NCBI GenBank assembly: GCA_023394615.1
Contig: JAEXAI010000001.1
Span: 1-28,168, forward strand
Reading direction: 5' to 3'
DNA length: 28,168 nt
Source of the DNA: Actinomycetes bacterium
GTDB taxonomy: Bacteria; Actinomycetota; Coriobacteriia; Coriobacteriales; Eggerthellaceae
Below are positions 6,785 to 15,420 of the stretch, one piece after another (positions within the stretch are counted from its first letter, which is position 1; each line of letters opens with the position of its first letter). The notes beneath the pieces are model-generated. The model did not search any database. It saw nothing but the letters and a program-made list of their open reading frames with translations, and was not told the origin of the DNA. The position numbers were made by a program, and so were the translations under genes.

Positions 6785-9700
6785 GTGAAACTCGTCTTCA
6801 ACAGAGAAACGATACGCTCGATTAAGGGCTCTTTGGGGCGTTTTCTGGCTATTGCGGGTATTGTCGCTCTAGGTTGTGGATTCTATGCCGGTCTGAATAT
6901 GACGGGTACTGATATGCGTATCGCGGCCGATGCCTTCTATGATGGTACGAGCCTCTACGATTTGCGCGTGCTGTCTTCCCTGGGTTATACCGATGAGCAG
7001 GTAAGCGATATCGCTGATACCGAAGGCGTTGAGGCTGTCATGCCCACGTGCTCCACCGACGTGATGGCGTCGTTGGATGATTCCCAATACACTATTCGCG
7101 TGAATTCCTTTGAACCGCAAGATGCGCAGCGCAGCTCGTGCTCTGACGGGCGCAACGTGGTATCCGACGATGACTCGTATATGAACCGCATGGTTTTGGA
7201 AGAGGGGCGCTGGCCCGAGTCGTCGGGCGAATGCGTGCTTTCGGCCGACCGCGTGATGAGCACGCCCATCAAACTGGGCGACACCGTAAAGGTGCTCTAC
7301 GGATCGAAAGACTTGGACGGTGTGTTGGAAACCCGCGAGTACACGGTGGTGGGGCTGGTCCATTCTTCCATGTACGTCTCCGATATCAGCATGGGCAGCA
7401 CTTCTATGGGGTCAGGCTCCATCGACCAGTACATGTATGTGCCGCGCAGTGATTTCTCGCAGGATTGCCCGTATACCGAAGTCTATGTAAAGGTAGAAGG
7501 CGCAATCGGTCTGTTTTCCGGCAGCGACGCGTATCAGGCGAAGGTGGACGAGGTTGCCGAGCGCTTGAAGGGCAAGTCGTCAGAGTTGGCCGAATCACGC
7601 CTTTCTCAAGTGAAATCCGATGCCCAAAACACGTTGGACGAAAGCACGGCCGACTACGAGAAACAGCGTACTGACGCGATGGCGCAGTTGGATGAGGCTG
7701 CGACGAAGTTAGACGATGCGCTGACTACGTTGCAGGAGAGTCAGGCTGCCATAGATGATGCCCAATCGCAGCTGGATGCCGGTGTTGCCGAATTGGCATC
7801 GGGTCGCGCGGAAGCAAAATCGCTTCTTTCGGCCGCCTATGACAAGCTGGTGGCTGCTCAGGTTGAAGCGGATTCAACGACGACTCTATTAGAGCAGAAT
7901 CAAACGCAGTTGGATGCCGGTTATGCGGAATATCAGCAGGGTCTATCGCAGTGGCAGCAGCAAAGCGACACGTGGAACAACACGACGAGACCCGACTTGG
8001 AGCAGAAGCTCACAGATGCGCAGCAATCTTTGACAGCCGCTGAACTACAGCGTGAGAGCATCGAAGCGCAGATGAAGGTGCTTGACCCGGACAGTCAGGA
8101 GTATAAAGCACTCGAAGAGCAGCTCAAGGGGATTAAAGCGCAGATCAAGCAGATTGAAGAGGGTATCGCTGGGCTGCAGGCGGGAATCGCTGAAGGTGAT
8201 GCTGCAATTGCGGATGGTAAAGCGGCGCTGGATGCATCGAAGCAGGTGCTAGATGAATCGCGCCAGCAGCTAGATGCCGCTTTTGCGCAGCTGCAAGCCG
8301 GAAAAGAAGAGCTTGTCACAGGTTGGTCGTCGTATTATTCCCAATCGGCATCGACTCAGGCGCAGTTGGATGATTCGCAGGCGCAGATAGATTCATCTGC
8401 GGCTCAACTAGCCGATGCGCGCACTCAGCTAGAAAAAGGCCAACAAGAATACAGCGATGGCAAGGCTGAATACGACACCAGTCGCATCGATACCTTAAAC
8501 AAGCTCTCCGATGCGGCCGAAGTGCTCGCGAGCGCCCAGCAGGATATCAACAGCATAGCTTCTCCCGACATTTACGTGCTCGATCGTACGAAGAACTACG
8601 GCGTTACCAGCTTGAAGGCAGACTCTGAGCGTATCGACAACATCGCTGCCGTGTTTCCGTTCATATTTTTCTTGGTGGCGGCATTGGTAGCGCTTACCAC
8701 CATGACGCGCATGGTGGACGAGGACCGTGTGCTCATCGGCACGTTTAAAGCGCTAGGCTACAGCAAGTCGCGCATTACCGGCAAATATATCATCTATGCA
8801 GGTGTGGCCAGCGCATCAGGTGCCATCATCGGCATCTTGGTGTTGTCGCAGGTGCTGCCCTATGTGGTATCCATGGCATACGCCATCATATACAACACGC
8901 CTCAAATGCCGCTTCCGCTGGCCATTGACATGCCCGTGGCTTTGCTGTCATTTAGCATGGGCGTGGGTATCACGCTATTTGCCACGTGGGCTGCTGTGGC
9001 TGCGACACTGCGTGAGGAACCCGCCGCATTGATGTTGCCGCGTGCACCGAGGGCTGGCAAGCGTATCTTGATGGAGCGCATTACGCCACTGTGGAGGCAC
9101 ATGTCGTTTTCTTGGAAGGTGACGGTGCGGAACCTCTTTCGTTACAAGAAGCGCTTCTTTATGACTATCATCGGCATTGCCGGATGCACGGCGCTGCTAT
9201 TGACTGGACTGGGCTTACATGATGCCATCTGGGATATCATTGACAATCAATACGGGCGCATCATCCATTACAACGTATCGGTGTCTCTGAAAGACGACGC
9301 CACCGAAGAGGATATGGCGCAGGTGGAAGACTACATGCGCAATCAAGGCGACACCACCACCATGGCGCGCGCCCAGCGCGAGAATATGCAGCTGTCTGCA
9401 AACGGAAAAAACTCGCGCAGCGTGGAATTGGTCGTGCCGCAGGATGATGACGTTTTCCAGCAGATGATTACCATGCAAGTGCGCACCACGGGTCGCGATA
9501 TTGACTTGAACGACAACTCGGTGATCTTGACCGAGAAGATGGCGAATTTGATGGGCGCAGGCGCGGGAGATACCGTGACCATCTACGAGCAAGATGAGAT
9601 AGGAAACGCTGTTGGTGACGGCTATCAACTGACCGTGACCGACGTGATGGAAAACTACACTGGCAGTTTCCTCTACATGGGCAAAAATGCCTATGCAAAC

Positions 9701-10264
9701 TCCGTGAACGGGAATCTGGCGTACATGAGCATCTACGGCGATTGTACCGATGAGAGCGAAAAGCGCACCATGTTCACCGAGGGGATGCATGAAATAGACA
9801 GCGTGGAAACCGTGACCTACAACGATGAGACCATCGACAGCTACCGCAAGATGCTCTCGAGCGTGAATATGATTGTGGTGGTGTTGGTGGCCGCAGCTGC
9901 AACGCTGGCCTTCATCGTGCTGTACAACCTGACGAACATCAATATCACCGAGCGTCGTCGCGAGATAGCCAGCTTGAAGGTGCTTGGTTTCCTGCCGCGT
10001 GAAGTGGATGCCTACATCTTCCGTGAAATTGTGCTGTTGACGCTGATAGGCGATGTATTGGGCTTGGTCTTCGGCGTGCTCATGGAGGGCTTTGTAGTGG
10101 TCACGGCCGAAGTGGATTACGTGATGTTCGGCCGTGTGATACATACGATGAGCTTCGTGTGGGCATTTTTGCTGACCATGGTGTTCTTGGGTGTGGTGAT
10201 GCTGTTTATGAAGCGCAAGCTAGACGGCGTCGACATGATTGAGAGCCTGAAGTCCATTGAGTAG
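6785..10264 (+). CDS. FtsX-like ABC permease with long extracytoplasmic coiled coil
   Basis: An 1159-residue permease made of two fused FtsX-type halves. A first membrane helix (about 20-39) is followed by a large outside domain (about 40-618). Its second half (about 248-588) is a Gln/Ala/Asp-rich coiled coil with recurring QLDAG-like units. Membrane helices follow at about 619-643, 673-702 and 708-742. The second half starts with a helix at about 790-815, has a soluble domain (about 816-1025), then helices at about 1028-1055, 1078-1109 and 1123-1145. FtsX signatures are DRVLIGTFKALGYSKSRI and RRREIASLKVLGFLPREV. The start is GTG 6785 with only a weak ribosome binding site, suggesting coupling to the ATPase gene 9 nt upstream. 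The length fits similar permeases of Gram-positive anaerobes. The coiled coil may reach into the wall; its role is unknown. Confidence 0.88.
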   Translation: MKLVFNRETIRSIKGSLGRFLAIAGIVALGCGFYAGLNMTGTDMRIAADAFYDGTSLYDLRVLSSLGYTDEQVSDIADTEGVEAVMPTCSTDVMASLDDSQYTIRVNSFEPQDAQRSSCSDGRNVVSDDDSYMNRMVLEEGRWPESSGECVLSADRVMSTPIKLGDTVKVLYGSKDLDGVLETREYTVVGLVHSSMYVSDISMGSTSMGSGSIDQYMYVPRSDFSQDCPYTEVYVKVEGAIGLFSGSDAYQAKVDEVAERLKGKSSELAESRLSQVKSDAQNTLDESTADYEKQRTDAMAQLDEAATKLDDALTTLQESQAAIDDAQSQLDAGVAELASGRAEAKSLLSAAYDKLVAAQVEADSTTTLLEQNQTQLDAGYAEYQQGLSQWQQQSDTWNNTTRPDLEQKLTDAQQSLTAAELQRESIEAQMKVLDPDSQEYKALEEQLKGIKAQIKQIEEGIAGLQAGIAEGDAAIADGKAALDASKQVLDESRQQLDAAFAQLQAGKEELVTGWSSYYSQSASTQAQLDDSQAQIDSSAAQLADARTQLEKGQQEYSDGKAEYDTSRIDTLNKLSDAAEVLASAQQDINSIASPDIYVLDRTKNYGVTSLKADSERIDNIAAVFPFIFFLVAALVALTTMTRMVDEDRVLIGTFKALGYSKSRITGKYIIYAGVASASGAIIGILVLSQVLPYVVSMAYAIIYNTPQMPLPLAIDMPVALLSFSMGVGITLFATWAAVAATLREEPAALMLPRAPRAGKRILMERITPLWRHMSFSWKVTVRNLFRYKKRFFMTIIGIAGCTALLLTGLGLHDAIWDIIDNQYGRIIHYNVSVSLKDDATEEDMAQVEDYMRNQGDTTTMARAQRENMQLSANGKNSRSVELVVPQDDDVFQQMITMQVRTTGRDIDLNDNSVILTEKMANLMGAGAGDTVTIYEQDEIGNAVGDGYQLTVTDVMENYTGSFLYMGKNAYANSVNGNLAYMSIYGDCTDESEKRTMFTEGMHEIDSVETVTYNDETIDSYRKMLSSVNMIVVVLVAAAATLAFIVLYNLTNINITERRREIASLKVLGFLPREVDAYIFREIVLLTLIGDVLGLVFGVLMEGFVVVTAEVDYVMFGRVIHTMSFVWAFLLTMVFLGVVMLFMKRKLDGVDMIESLKSIE

Positions 10265-10381
10265 TCTCGCCTGGGCCGGGCCCACTCACCCTCATACTGC
10301 ACAATCTTCGACGCGCAGCAACCGAATATACGCTATCATTTCATCTGTGAACGAATCATCTACTATCGAAAAGGTTCAATC

Positions 10382-12022
10382 GTGCCTATTACCGAATTTC
10401 TGAAACACAATGCTGCTGCGCATCCTCAGGATGTGGCGCTGGTGGAAGTAAACCCGAAGATACGCGAGAACCGCGGTGTCACGTGGCGCGATTATGAATT
10501 GGTGGAAACCAGCCCCACGAAACGATATCGCAGGGAAATGACATGGGACGAATTCAACGACCGAGCGAACCGTTTCGCGCATCTGCTCATCGATGCGGGC
10601 GTGAAAAAAGGCGACCGCGTATCGATTCTATTGATGAACTGCTTGGAATGGCTGCCGATGTATTTCGGGATACTGAAAGCAGGCGCCATCGTAGTGCCGC
10701 TGAACTACCGCTACACCGCAGAGGAAATCAAGTACTGCTTGGATTTGGCCGAGGTGGACGCGCTGGTGTTCGGCCCTGAATTCATTGGTCGTATGGAAGA
10801 GATTGCGGGTCGTTTGCCCAACGTGAAGGCGCTGTACTTCGTAGGAGAAGATTGCCCCACATTCGCGGAGAGTTGCAATCGCCGCATGAAGCATTTTACG
10901 GCGGAAGATCCCGGTATCCAGATAACCGACGACGATTATGCTGCCATCTACTTCAGCAGCGGCACGACGGGCTTTCCCAAGGCCATCCTGCATAAGCATG
11001 CCAGCCTGATGCAGGCGGCGATAACCGAGCAGCATCACCATTCGCAAACGCACGAGGACTGTTTCCTGCTTATTCCGCCGCTCTACCACACCGGCGCGAA
11101 AATGCATTGGTTTGGCAGTTTGGTATCATGCTCGAAGGCCGTGATACTGCGCGGCGTGCGCCCTGAGTGGATTTTGCAGACCGCATCCGAAGAGCATTGC
11201 ACCATCGTGTGGTTGCTGGTGCCCTGGGCCCAAGACATATTGGACGCACTCGATGATGGCAAGCTGAAGATGAGCGATTATGCGCTGGATCAATGGAGAC
11301 TGATGCATATCGGTGCTCAGCCTGTGCCGCCAAGCCTCATCAGGCGTTGGAAGGGTTATTTTCCGAAGCATCAGTACGATACGAACTACGGCCTTTCCGA
11401 AGCGATTGGGCCAGGCTGTGTGCATTTGGGCGTGGATAACATCGAGAAGGTGGGTGCTATCGGGGTTCCCGGCTATGGCTGGAAAGCCGAGGTGCGCGCA
11501 GAGGACGGCAGCATCGTGGAGCCGGGCAGCGGTGAGGTCGGTGAGCTGCGCGTGCAAGGCGACGGCCTTATGAGCTGTTACTACAACAATCCCGAAGCAA
11601 CGGCCGAAGTACTGCATGACGGATGGCTCTACACCGGCGACATGGCGGAAGTCGACAAGGACGGTTTCATCTTTTTGGTGGACCGCAAAAAGGACGTTAT
11701 CATCACCGGCGGAGAAAACCTCTATCCGGTACAGATCGAGAATTTTATCCGCACCAATGACAAGGTGAAGGATGTAGCTGTTATTGGCGTGCCTGATGAG
11801 CGTTTAGGTGAGATAGCCTGTGCGGTCATCGAGCTAAAACCAGGACGCACCTGCACCGAAGATCAGATGGTCTCGTTTTGCGAGGGTCTGCCGCGCTACA
11901 AACGACCGCGCAAGTACGTGTTCGAAGACGTGCCGCGCAACCCGACCGGCAAGATTGAAAAACCGCTTTTGCGCAAACGCTTCAGCGGTGAACGCTTGGT
12001 CGAGCAGGAGAATTCAAAATAG
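10382..12022 (+). CDS. Acyl-CoA synthetase (AMP-forming), class I adenylate-forming
   Basis: A 546-residue ANL-superfamily enzyme that activates a carboxylic acid with ATP and transfers it to CoA. Landmarks: P-loop FSSGTTGFPKA from residue 191, A5 motif YGLSEA from 336, YTGDM with Asp420, the hinge/A8 segment DRKKDVIITGGENLYP from 434, and A10 NPTGKIEKP with catalytic Lys524. The length is standard. An insert of about 30 residues near the N terminus (VNPKIRENRGVTWRDYELVE) precedes the usual TWDEFNDRANRFA start. The substrate (fatty, aromatic or bile/crotono-type acid) cannot be settled from motifs. The start is GTG 10382 with AAAAGG 7 nt upstream. A TATCAT -10-like box at 10334-10339 is the best promoter guess. 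The histidine kinase gene follows after 26 bp. Confidence 0.92.
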   Translation: MPITEFLKHNAAAHPQDVALVEVNPKIRENRGVTWRDYELVETSPTKRYRREMTWDEFNDRANRFAHLLIDAGVKKGDRVSILLMNCLEWLPMYFGILKAGAIVVPLNYRYTAEEIKYCLDLAEVDALVFGPEFIGRMEEIAGRLPNVKALYFVGEDCPTFAESCNRRMKHFTAEDPGIQITDDDYAAIYFSSGTTGFPKAILHKHASLMQAAITEQHHHSQTHEDCFLLIPPLYHTGAKMHWFGSLVSCSKAVILRGVRPEWILQTASEEHCTIVWLLVPWAQDILDALDDGKLKMSDYALDQWRLMHIGAQPVPPSLIRRWKGYFPKHQYDTNYGLSEAIGPGCVHLGVDNIEKVGAIGVPGYGWKAEVRAEDGSIVEPGSGEVGELRVQGDGLMSCYYNNPEATAEVLHDGWLYTGDMAEVDKDGFIFLVDRKKDVIITGGENLYPVQIENFIRTNDKVKDVAVIGVPDERLGEIACAVIELKPGRTCTEDQMVSFCEGLPRYKRPRKYVFEDVPRNPTGKIEKPLLRKRFSGERLVEQENSK

Positions 12023-12048
12023 CCCATCTGAGCTTTTCGGAATCGGGG

Positions 12049-14565
12049 ATGACACATATGGACGAGGGCGCGCTATGCAACGATGATGCCACTAAAGGCG
12101 ACATCAGTCATGCTTCCAATCACGATGTCGATGATTTTGAGACCCGCCTCGCAATGGGGCGGGAAGTGCGCATTCCCTCGCAATACGCCGAGGACATTTT
12201 TTTCACAGCGGTGAGCGCGGCTCACTTAAGCGTATGGGCTTTCGACACGAAAGCCCGACGAGTCAAAACGGTCAGATTATCTTCAAGCATGGCCCGCTAC
12301 ATCGGCCCAGACTTCGATCAAGCCCTCGACAACGTACCCGAATCACTGTTGCCCGATGTTGATGAGGACGATCGTGATGCTTTCTTGCACATGTATGAGC
12401 AAGTATGTGCAGGACGAGATGCATCGTGTGAAGTGTGGGTGAAAGCCAAGCGAGGGGTAGAGGGTCGCTGTATTCGCATCACATACAAAGTGCTTAAAGG
12501 CGAAAGCGAAGACGGGCAGCACGGCTTGGCCTTTGGGATGTCTCAGGATATCACCGATGAGCGTGAGGCGGAATTTCGCTATTATTCCGAACTCGACAAT
12601 ATGAAGATGGCCGACAACGAAATGCTGATAGCCAAAAGCCACAGCAATTTGAATCGAAACGAAATCATAGACTTTTCCATACTCAGGGACTGTGCGACCG
12701 ACCTCACGCATGCGATGTCGTTTGATGACGACGTGCGGATGACGGCCGACATGGCATTGGAAGACGATGACAGGCAGAGGATTATGCACCTGCTGGGTCG
12801 AGATCGTCTGATAGGGCTCTGTCGCGAGGGGCAGACGGCATTTTCCATCGAATACGAACGCGAGAAACCGGGAAGCTCTCCTATATGGGCGAGCATACAG
12901 GTAAAGACATGCGTCGTGCCCAGCACCGATGAGGTCGACTGTTTTCTGTATACCTACGACATGACCCAAAGGCTCATCGAGCATCAGATGATAGCGAAGG
13001 TAACCGATTTGGACTACCTTGTTTTGGGTCTGATGTCAGTGAAAAGCGGGGCGCTGCGCATGTTCGCCAAGGTTTCCGGCGACGCTGAGCCTGCGATGAT
13101 TTCAATTGCTGATTTCGATGAAACAGCGCAAGAGCTTCTGAAGGAACATTGCGCGTCAGATGTATGGGAAGGGGTCCTGAACGACATCTGTCGGACAAAT
13201 GTCCTGCGGCATCTGGACCGTGAGAGATTGTATACAAGGGTATTTCCCGTAATCGACGAAGGTGGCCGCGAGCATTTCCTGAAGATGCATTTCATGTACC
13301 AATCCTCCACGAAGAGCATGGTGTTTTTTGCCTGCGAGGATATCACGCAGCAGGTAATGGATTCAAAAAAGCAGGTTGAGCGCCTGCGAGAAGCGAAGCA
13401 GGAAGCCGAGCGGGCCAACGATGCAAAATCGAGCTTCCTCTCCAGTATGAGCCACGATATGCGCACGCCTTTAAACGGCATCATCGGGTATGCGGAATTG
13501 GCCGAAAAAACCAACGATGCAGAACAAAAACAGGATTATATCGGTAAGATCAAACTCTCCGGTATGTATTTGCTGGAGCTGATAAACGACACGCTGAGCC
13601 TGTCGAAAGCCGAAAGCGGGAAGCTGGCTTTGAAGCCCGAAGTAGTGAAGTCGATGGACGTGCTGGAGAACATAAAGAGCATTATGAGCGTCTCCGCGCA
13701 GGCAAAGAGCATCAATTTCACAGCCGAGTGCGCATGCGGCGGCTCGCGATACGTGCGCATAGATCGCATGCGCATTCAGCAGATAGTGCTAAACCTGCTC
13801 TCTAATGCTATCAAATACACGCCCGAGGGTGGAACGGTGCAATTCCATATTGCCAAGGTTCCCACTCAGCTCGACGGCTGCAATTTTCGCTTTGACGTGC
13901 AAGACAACGGTATCGGTATCAGCAAGGAGTTTCTACCCCGGCTATTCGATGCGTACACCCAAGAGCGTAGCAAGCGCGCAGCGGGGGTAACGGGCACCGG
14001 CCTTGGGTTGGCCATCGTAAAGCAGCTGGTAGATGCCATGGGTGGGCGGATAGAAGTGGTATCAAAAGTGGACGAGGGCACGCATTTCACTGTGTGGATG
14101 CCTATCGAATTGATTTCAAATGAAGAGGCCCGAACTCTTTTGTCTCGGGCGCGCCCTGCATTGGCGAGCAGGGAAGAGCTATCGTGCATGCGCGTTTTAG
14201 TATGCGACGACAATGCTATGAACCGAGAGATCATAGAAGCTATGTTGAGAAGCTGCGGGACTGGTGTTGTTATGGCGTGCGACGGACAGCAAGCACTTCA
14301 ATTGTTCGACGAATCGGATGTGTGCGAGATTGATGCAATACTGATGGATGTACGTATGCCGGTTATGGACGGCTTTGAGGCGACACGTGCGATTCGCGCG
14401 TTGAATCGGACTGATGCTGCTTGCGTGCCGATTATCGCCATGACTGCAGATGCGATTATCGATGAGCAGGACCTGATTGCGCAGGGCATGACCGATTGTG
14501 TGCCCAAGCCGATCGATTCCGAGGTGCTGTATAACAAGTTGATTCAAGCGATGAGTCGCGGGTAG
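12049..14565 (+). CDS. Hybrid sensor histidine kinase with C-terminal receiver
   Basis: An 838-residue multidomain signalling protein. Two or three PAS-like sensory domains fill about 45-445 (the first ends in GMSQDITDEREAEF, a typical PAC end). HisKA follows with SHDMRTPLNG and phospho-acceptor His469. The HATPase_c domain has an N box (NLLSNAIKY, from 582), DNGIGIS with Asp619, and GTGLGLAIVKQLV. A receiver domain follows with DD at its start and phospho-acceptor Asp767 in LMDVRMPVMDG, plus the conserved Lys in CVPKPID. No signal peptide or membrane helix is visible, so it should sense a cytoplasmic cue. No Hpt domain or separate response regulator is in the window, so the output path is unknown. 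ATG 12058, with GGGG 9 nt upstream, is an equally good or better start than 12049. It probably shares a transcript with the acyl-CoA synthetase gene. Confidence 0.9.
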   Translation: MTHMDEGALCNDDATKGDISHASNHDVDDFETRLAMGREVRIPSQYAEDIFFTAVSAAHLSVWAFDTKARRVKTVRLSSSMARYIGPDFDQALDNVPESLLPDVDEDDRDAFLHMYEQVCAGRDASCEVWVKAKRGVEGRCIRITYKVLKGESEDGQHGLAFGMSQDITDEREAEFRYYSELDNMKMADNEMLIAKSHSNLNRNEIIDFSILRDCATDLTHAMSFDDDVRMTADMALEDDDRQRIMHLLGRDRLIGLCREGQTAFSIEYEREKPGSSPIWASIQVKTCVVPSTDEVDCFLYTYDMTQRLIEHQMIAKVTDLDYLVLGLMSVKSGALRMFAKVSGDAEPAMISIADFDETAQELLKEHCASDVWEGVLNDICRTNVLRHLDRERLYTRVFPVIDEGGREHFLKMHFMYQSSTKSMVFFACEDITQQVMDSKKQVERLREAKQEAERANDAKSSFLSSMSHDMRTPLNGIIGYAELAEKTNDAEQKQDYIGKIKLSGMYLLELINDTLSLSKAESGKLALKPEVVKSMDVLENIKSIMSVSAQAKSINFTAECACGGSRYVRIDRMRIQQIVLNLLSNAIKYTPEGGTVQFHIAKVPTQLDGCNFRFDVQDNGIGISKEFLPRLFDAYTQERSKRAAGVTGTGLGLAIVKQLVDAMGGRIEVVSKVDEGTHFTVWMPIELISNEEARTLLSRARPALASREELSCMRVLVCDDNAMNREIIEAMLRSCGTGVVMACDGQQALQLFDESDVCEIDAILMDVRMPVMDGFEATRAIRALNRTDAACVPIIAMTADAIIDEQDLIAQGMTDCVPKPIDSEVLYNKLIQAMSRG

Positions 14566-14677
14566 CGCTTCAGCGTGAGTGTGAGCTTGATGCAGCCTGC
14601 AGACAACCTACTTGAGGGGCTCTTTTACTGGTTGTGTTTGACGCGCCAGAGTTATCGCTCGCGTTTCTTTGCAGGTG

Positions 14678-14686
14678 TGGTAGAAT
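14678..14686 (+). promoter_or_regulatory. Extended -10 promoter of tRNA-Arg
   Basis: TGGTAGAAT fits TGnTAnAAT and lies about 50 bp before the mature 5' end of the tRNA. The spacing suits a short 5' leader removed by RNase P. The -35 region is not recognisable. Confidence 0.45.
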
Positions 14687-14737
14687 TTCCCGTGCGCAAA
14701 AAATCGGCTGCTTCTGTTGCTCTTTGCGTTCGCATAT

Positions 14738-14814
14738 GCCCTCGTAGCTCAGTTGGATAGAGCAGTGGACTTCTAATCCGAAGGTCGGCGGTTCGAATCC
14801 GCCCGAGGGCACCA
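14738..14814 (+). tRNA. tRNA-Arg (anticodon TCT)
   Basis: A 77-nt tRNA including an encoded CCA (14812-14814). The acceptor stem is a perfect 7 bp (GCCCTCG at 14738-14744 with CGAGGGC at 14804-14810) with A as discriminator. The D-arm contains AGCTCAGTTGGATAGAGC. The anticodon arm has loop CTTCTAA with anticodon TCT, and the T-arm has GGTTCGAATCC. It reads AGA, a rare arginine codon in GC-rich genomes. Decayed surface-protein DNA begins immediately downstream, but no repeated copy of the tRNA 3' end was noticed within the window. Confidence 0.97.
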
Positions 14815-14840
14815 CGTATAACCGCAGTTCACAGGCTGTT

Positions 14841-15080
14841 TATGCTTGTGGTCTGCTTTCTTCCAGCGTTGCGAAGTTGGAAACGTCTACAGGCGGGCAT
14901 AACCTGACCATCGCAGAGGGGCATGACTTCACGCTTGGCAAGTACGCCGACATAGTCATCGAATCAGGTGACGCTTTGATGCTCAATCAAAGCGCTGTCT
15001 TTACTGTGGAAGAAGACACCGGTTATAACCACCAGGGGACCCTCTACATAAACGAGGGTGCCACGCTCGGTTTTAACTGC
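14841..15080 (+). pseudogene. Fragment of a secreted beta-rich surface protein
   Basis: An open frame without a credible start begins just after the tRNA. Between about 14877 and 15074 it encodes a stretch containing HNLTIAEGHDFTLGKYADI and QGTLYINEGATL. This is the kind of repeated short-strand sequence found inside beta-helix or adhesin domains. After GATL the frame turns into unrelated sequence (a Cys/Phe/Arg mixture), so the fragment has lost both ends: no signal peptide, no ribosome binding site, no anchor. It is best read as a relic of a surface-protein gene cut by recombination. Whether it came from the ancestor of the neighbouring giant gene cannot be told from the sequence alone. Confidence 0.5.
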
Positions 15081-15155
15081 GGCAGATGCTTCATCGTCAG
15101 CCTCGCTTTTCGATTCGGCTTTCGCCAGCCTGGCTGCGGGATTTCAGATGATGTT

Positions 15156-15345
15156 TCACTTGTCCTTATGACGACGGAGCGCGAACAGGGCCACGCAAGC
15201 AAGGTATATGCCCGCTATGGGGAAGAGCACCATGTGCAGCGAAAGCGCATCGGGCTTGTCAATCGGTCAAGACCACAGAGGTGCCCTATTGCCTTAGCGT
15301 GCGTGGCATCTGCAATTTCTTGAAGCGAGGGCACATCGGTACTAG
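15156..15345 (-). pseudogene. Decayed C-terminal membrane anchor of a surface protein
   Basis: On the minus strand, codons 15260-15159 read DKPDALSLHMVLFPIAGIYL, then ACVALFALRRHKDK, then a TGA (15158-15156). A hydrophobic helix of about 20 residues followed by a basic tail is the classic end of a sortase-anchored wall protein or pilin. The reading frame is blocked by a stop two codons further upstream (15269-15267). Plausible coding sequence continues only in other frames, for example STDVPSLQEIADATHAKAIG at about 15345-15280, so at least one frameshift has occurred. No LPxTG motif remains at the expected place. The fragment lies antisense to the leader and promoter region of the giant adhesin gene. 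Confidence 0.5.
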
Positions 15346-15348
15346 AAT
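15320..15348 (+). promoter_or_regulatory. Promoter of the giant adhesin gene
   Basis: TTGAAG at 15320-15325 and TAGAAT at 15343-15348 are separated by exactly 17 bp, matching 4/6 and 5/6 of the housekeeping consensus. Transcription would begin near 15355, giving a leader of about 65 nt that ends in GAGGGG, 5 nt before the ATG at 15421. It is the best -35/-10 pair seen in the window. Confidence 0.6.
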
Positions 15349-15420
15349 GGACGGTAGGCCGAAATGCCAAGGGACCAATGGCCGAACGTTTCTGGAGGAT
15401 GCAGGGACTGAGGGGTCAGC

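Noticed and set aside
10270..10292. GC-rich palindrome (TGGGCC-G-GGCCCA) after the FtsX-like gene as a terminator
   Set aside because: The loop would be a single base and no run of T follows, so an intrinsic terminator is not supported.
14570..14815. Minus-strand ORF beginning SGGFEPPTFGL across the tRNA
   Set aside because: It is the antisense reading of the tRNA-Arg T-arm and acceptor stem. This gives a well-known family of false proteins in databases; there is no ribosome binding site and the rest is unconstrained.
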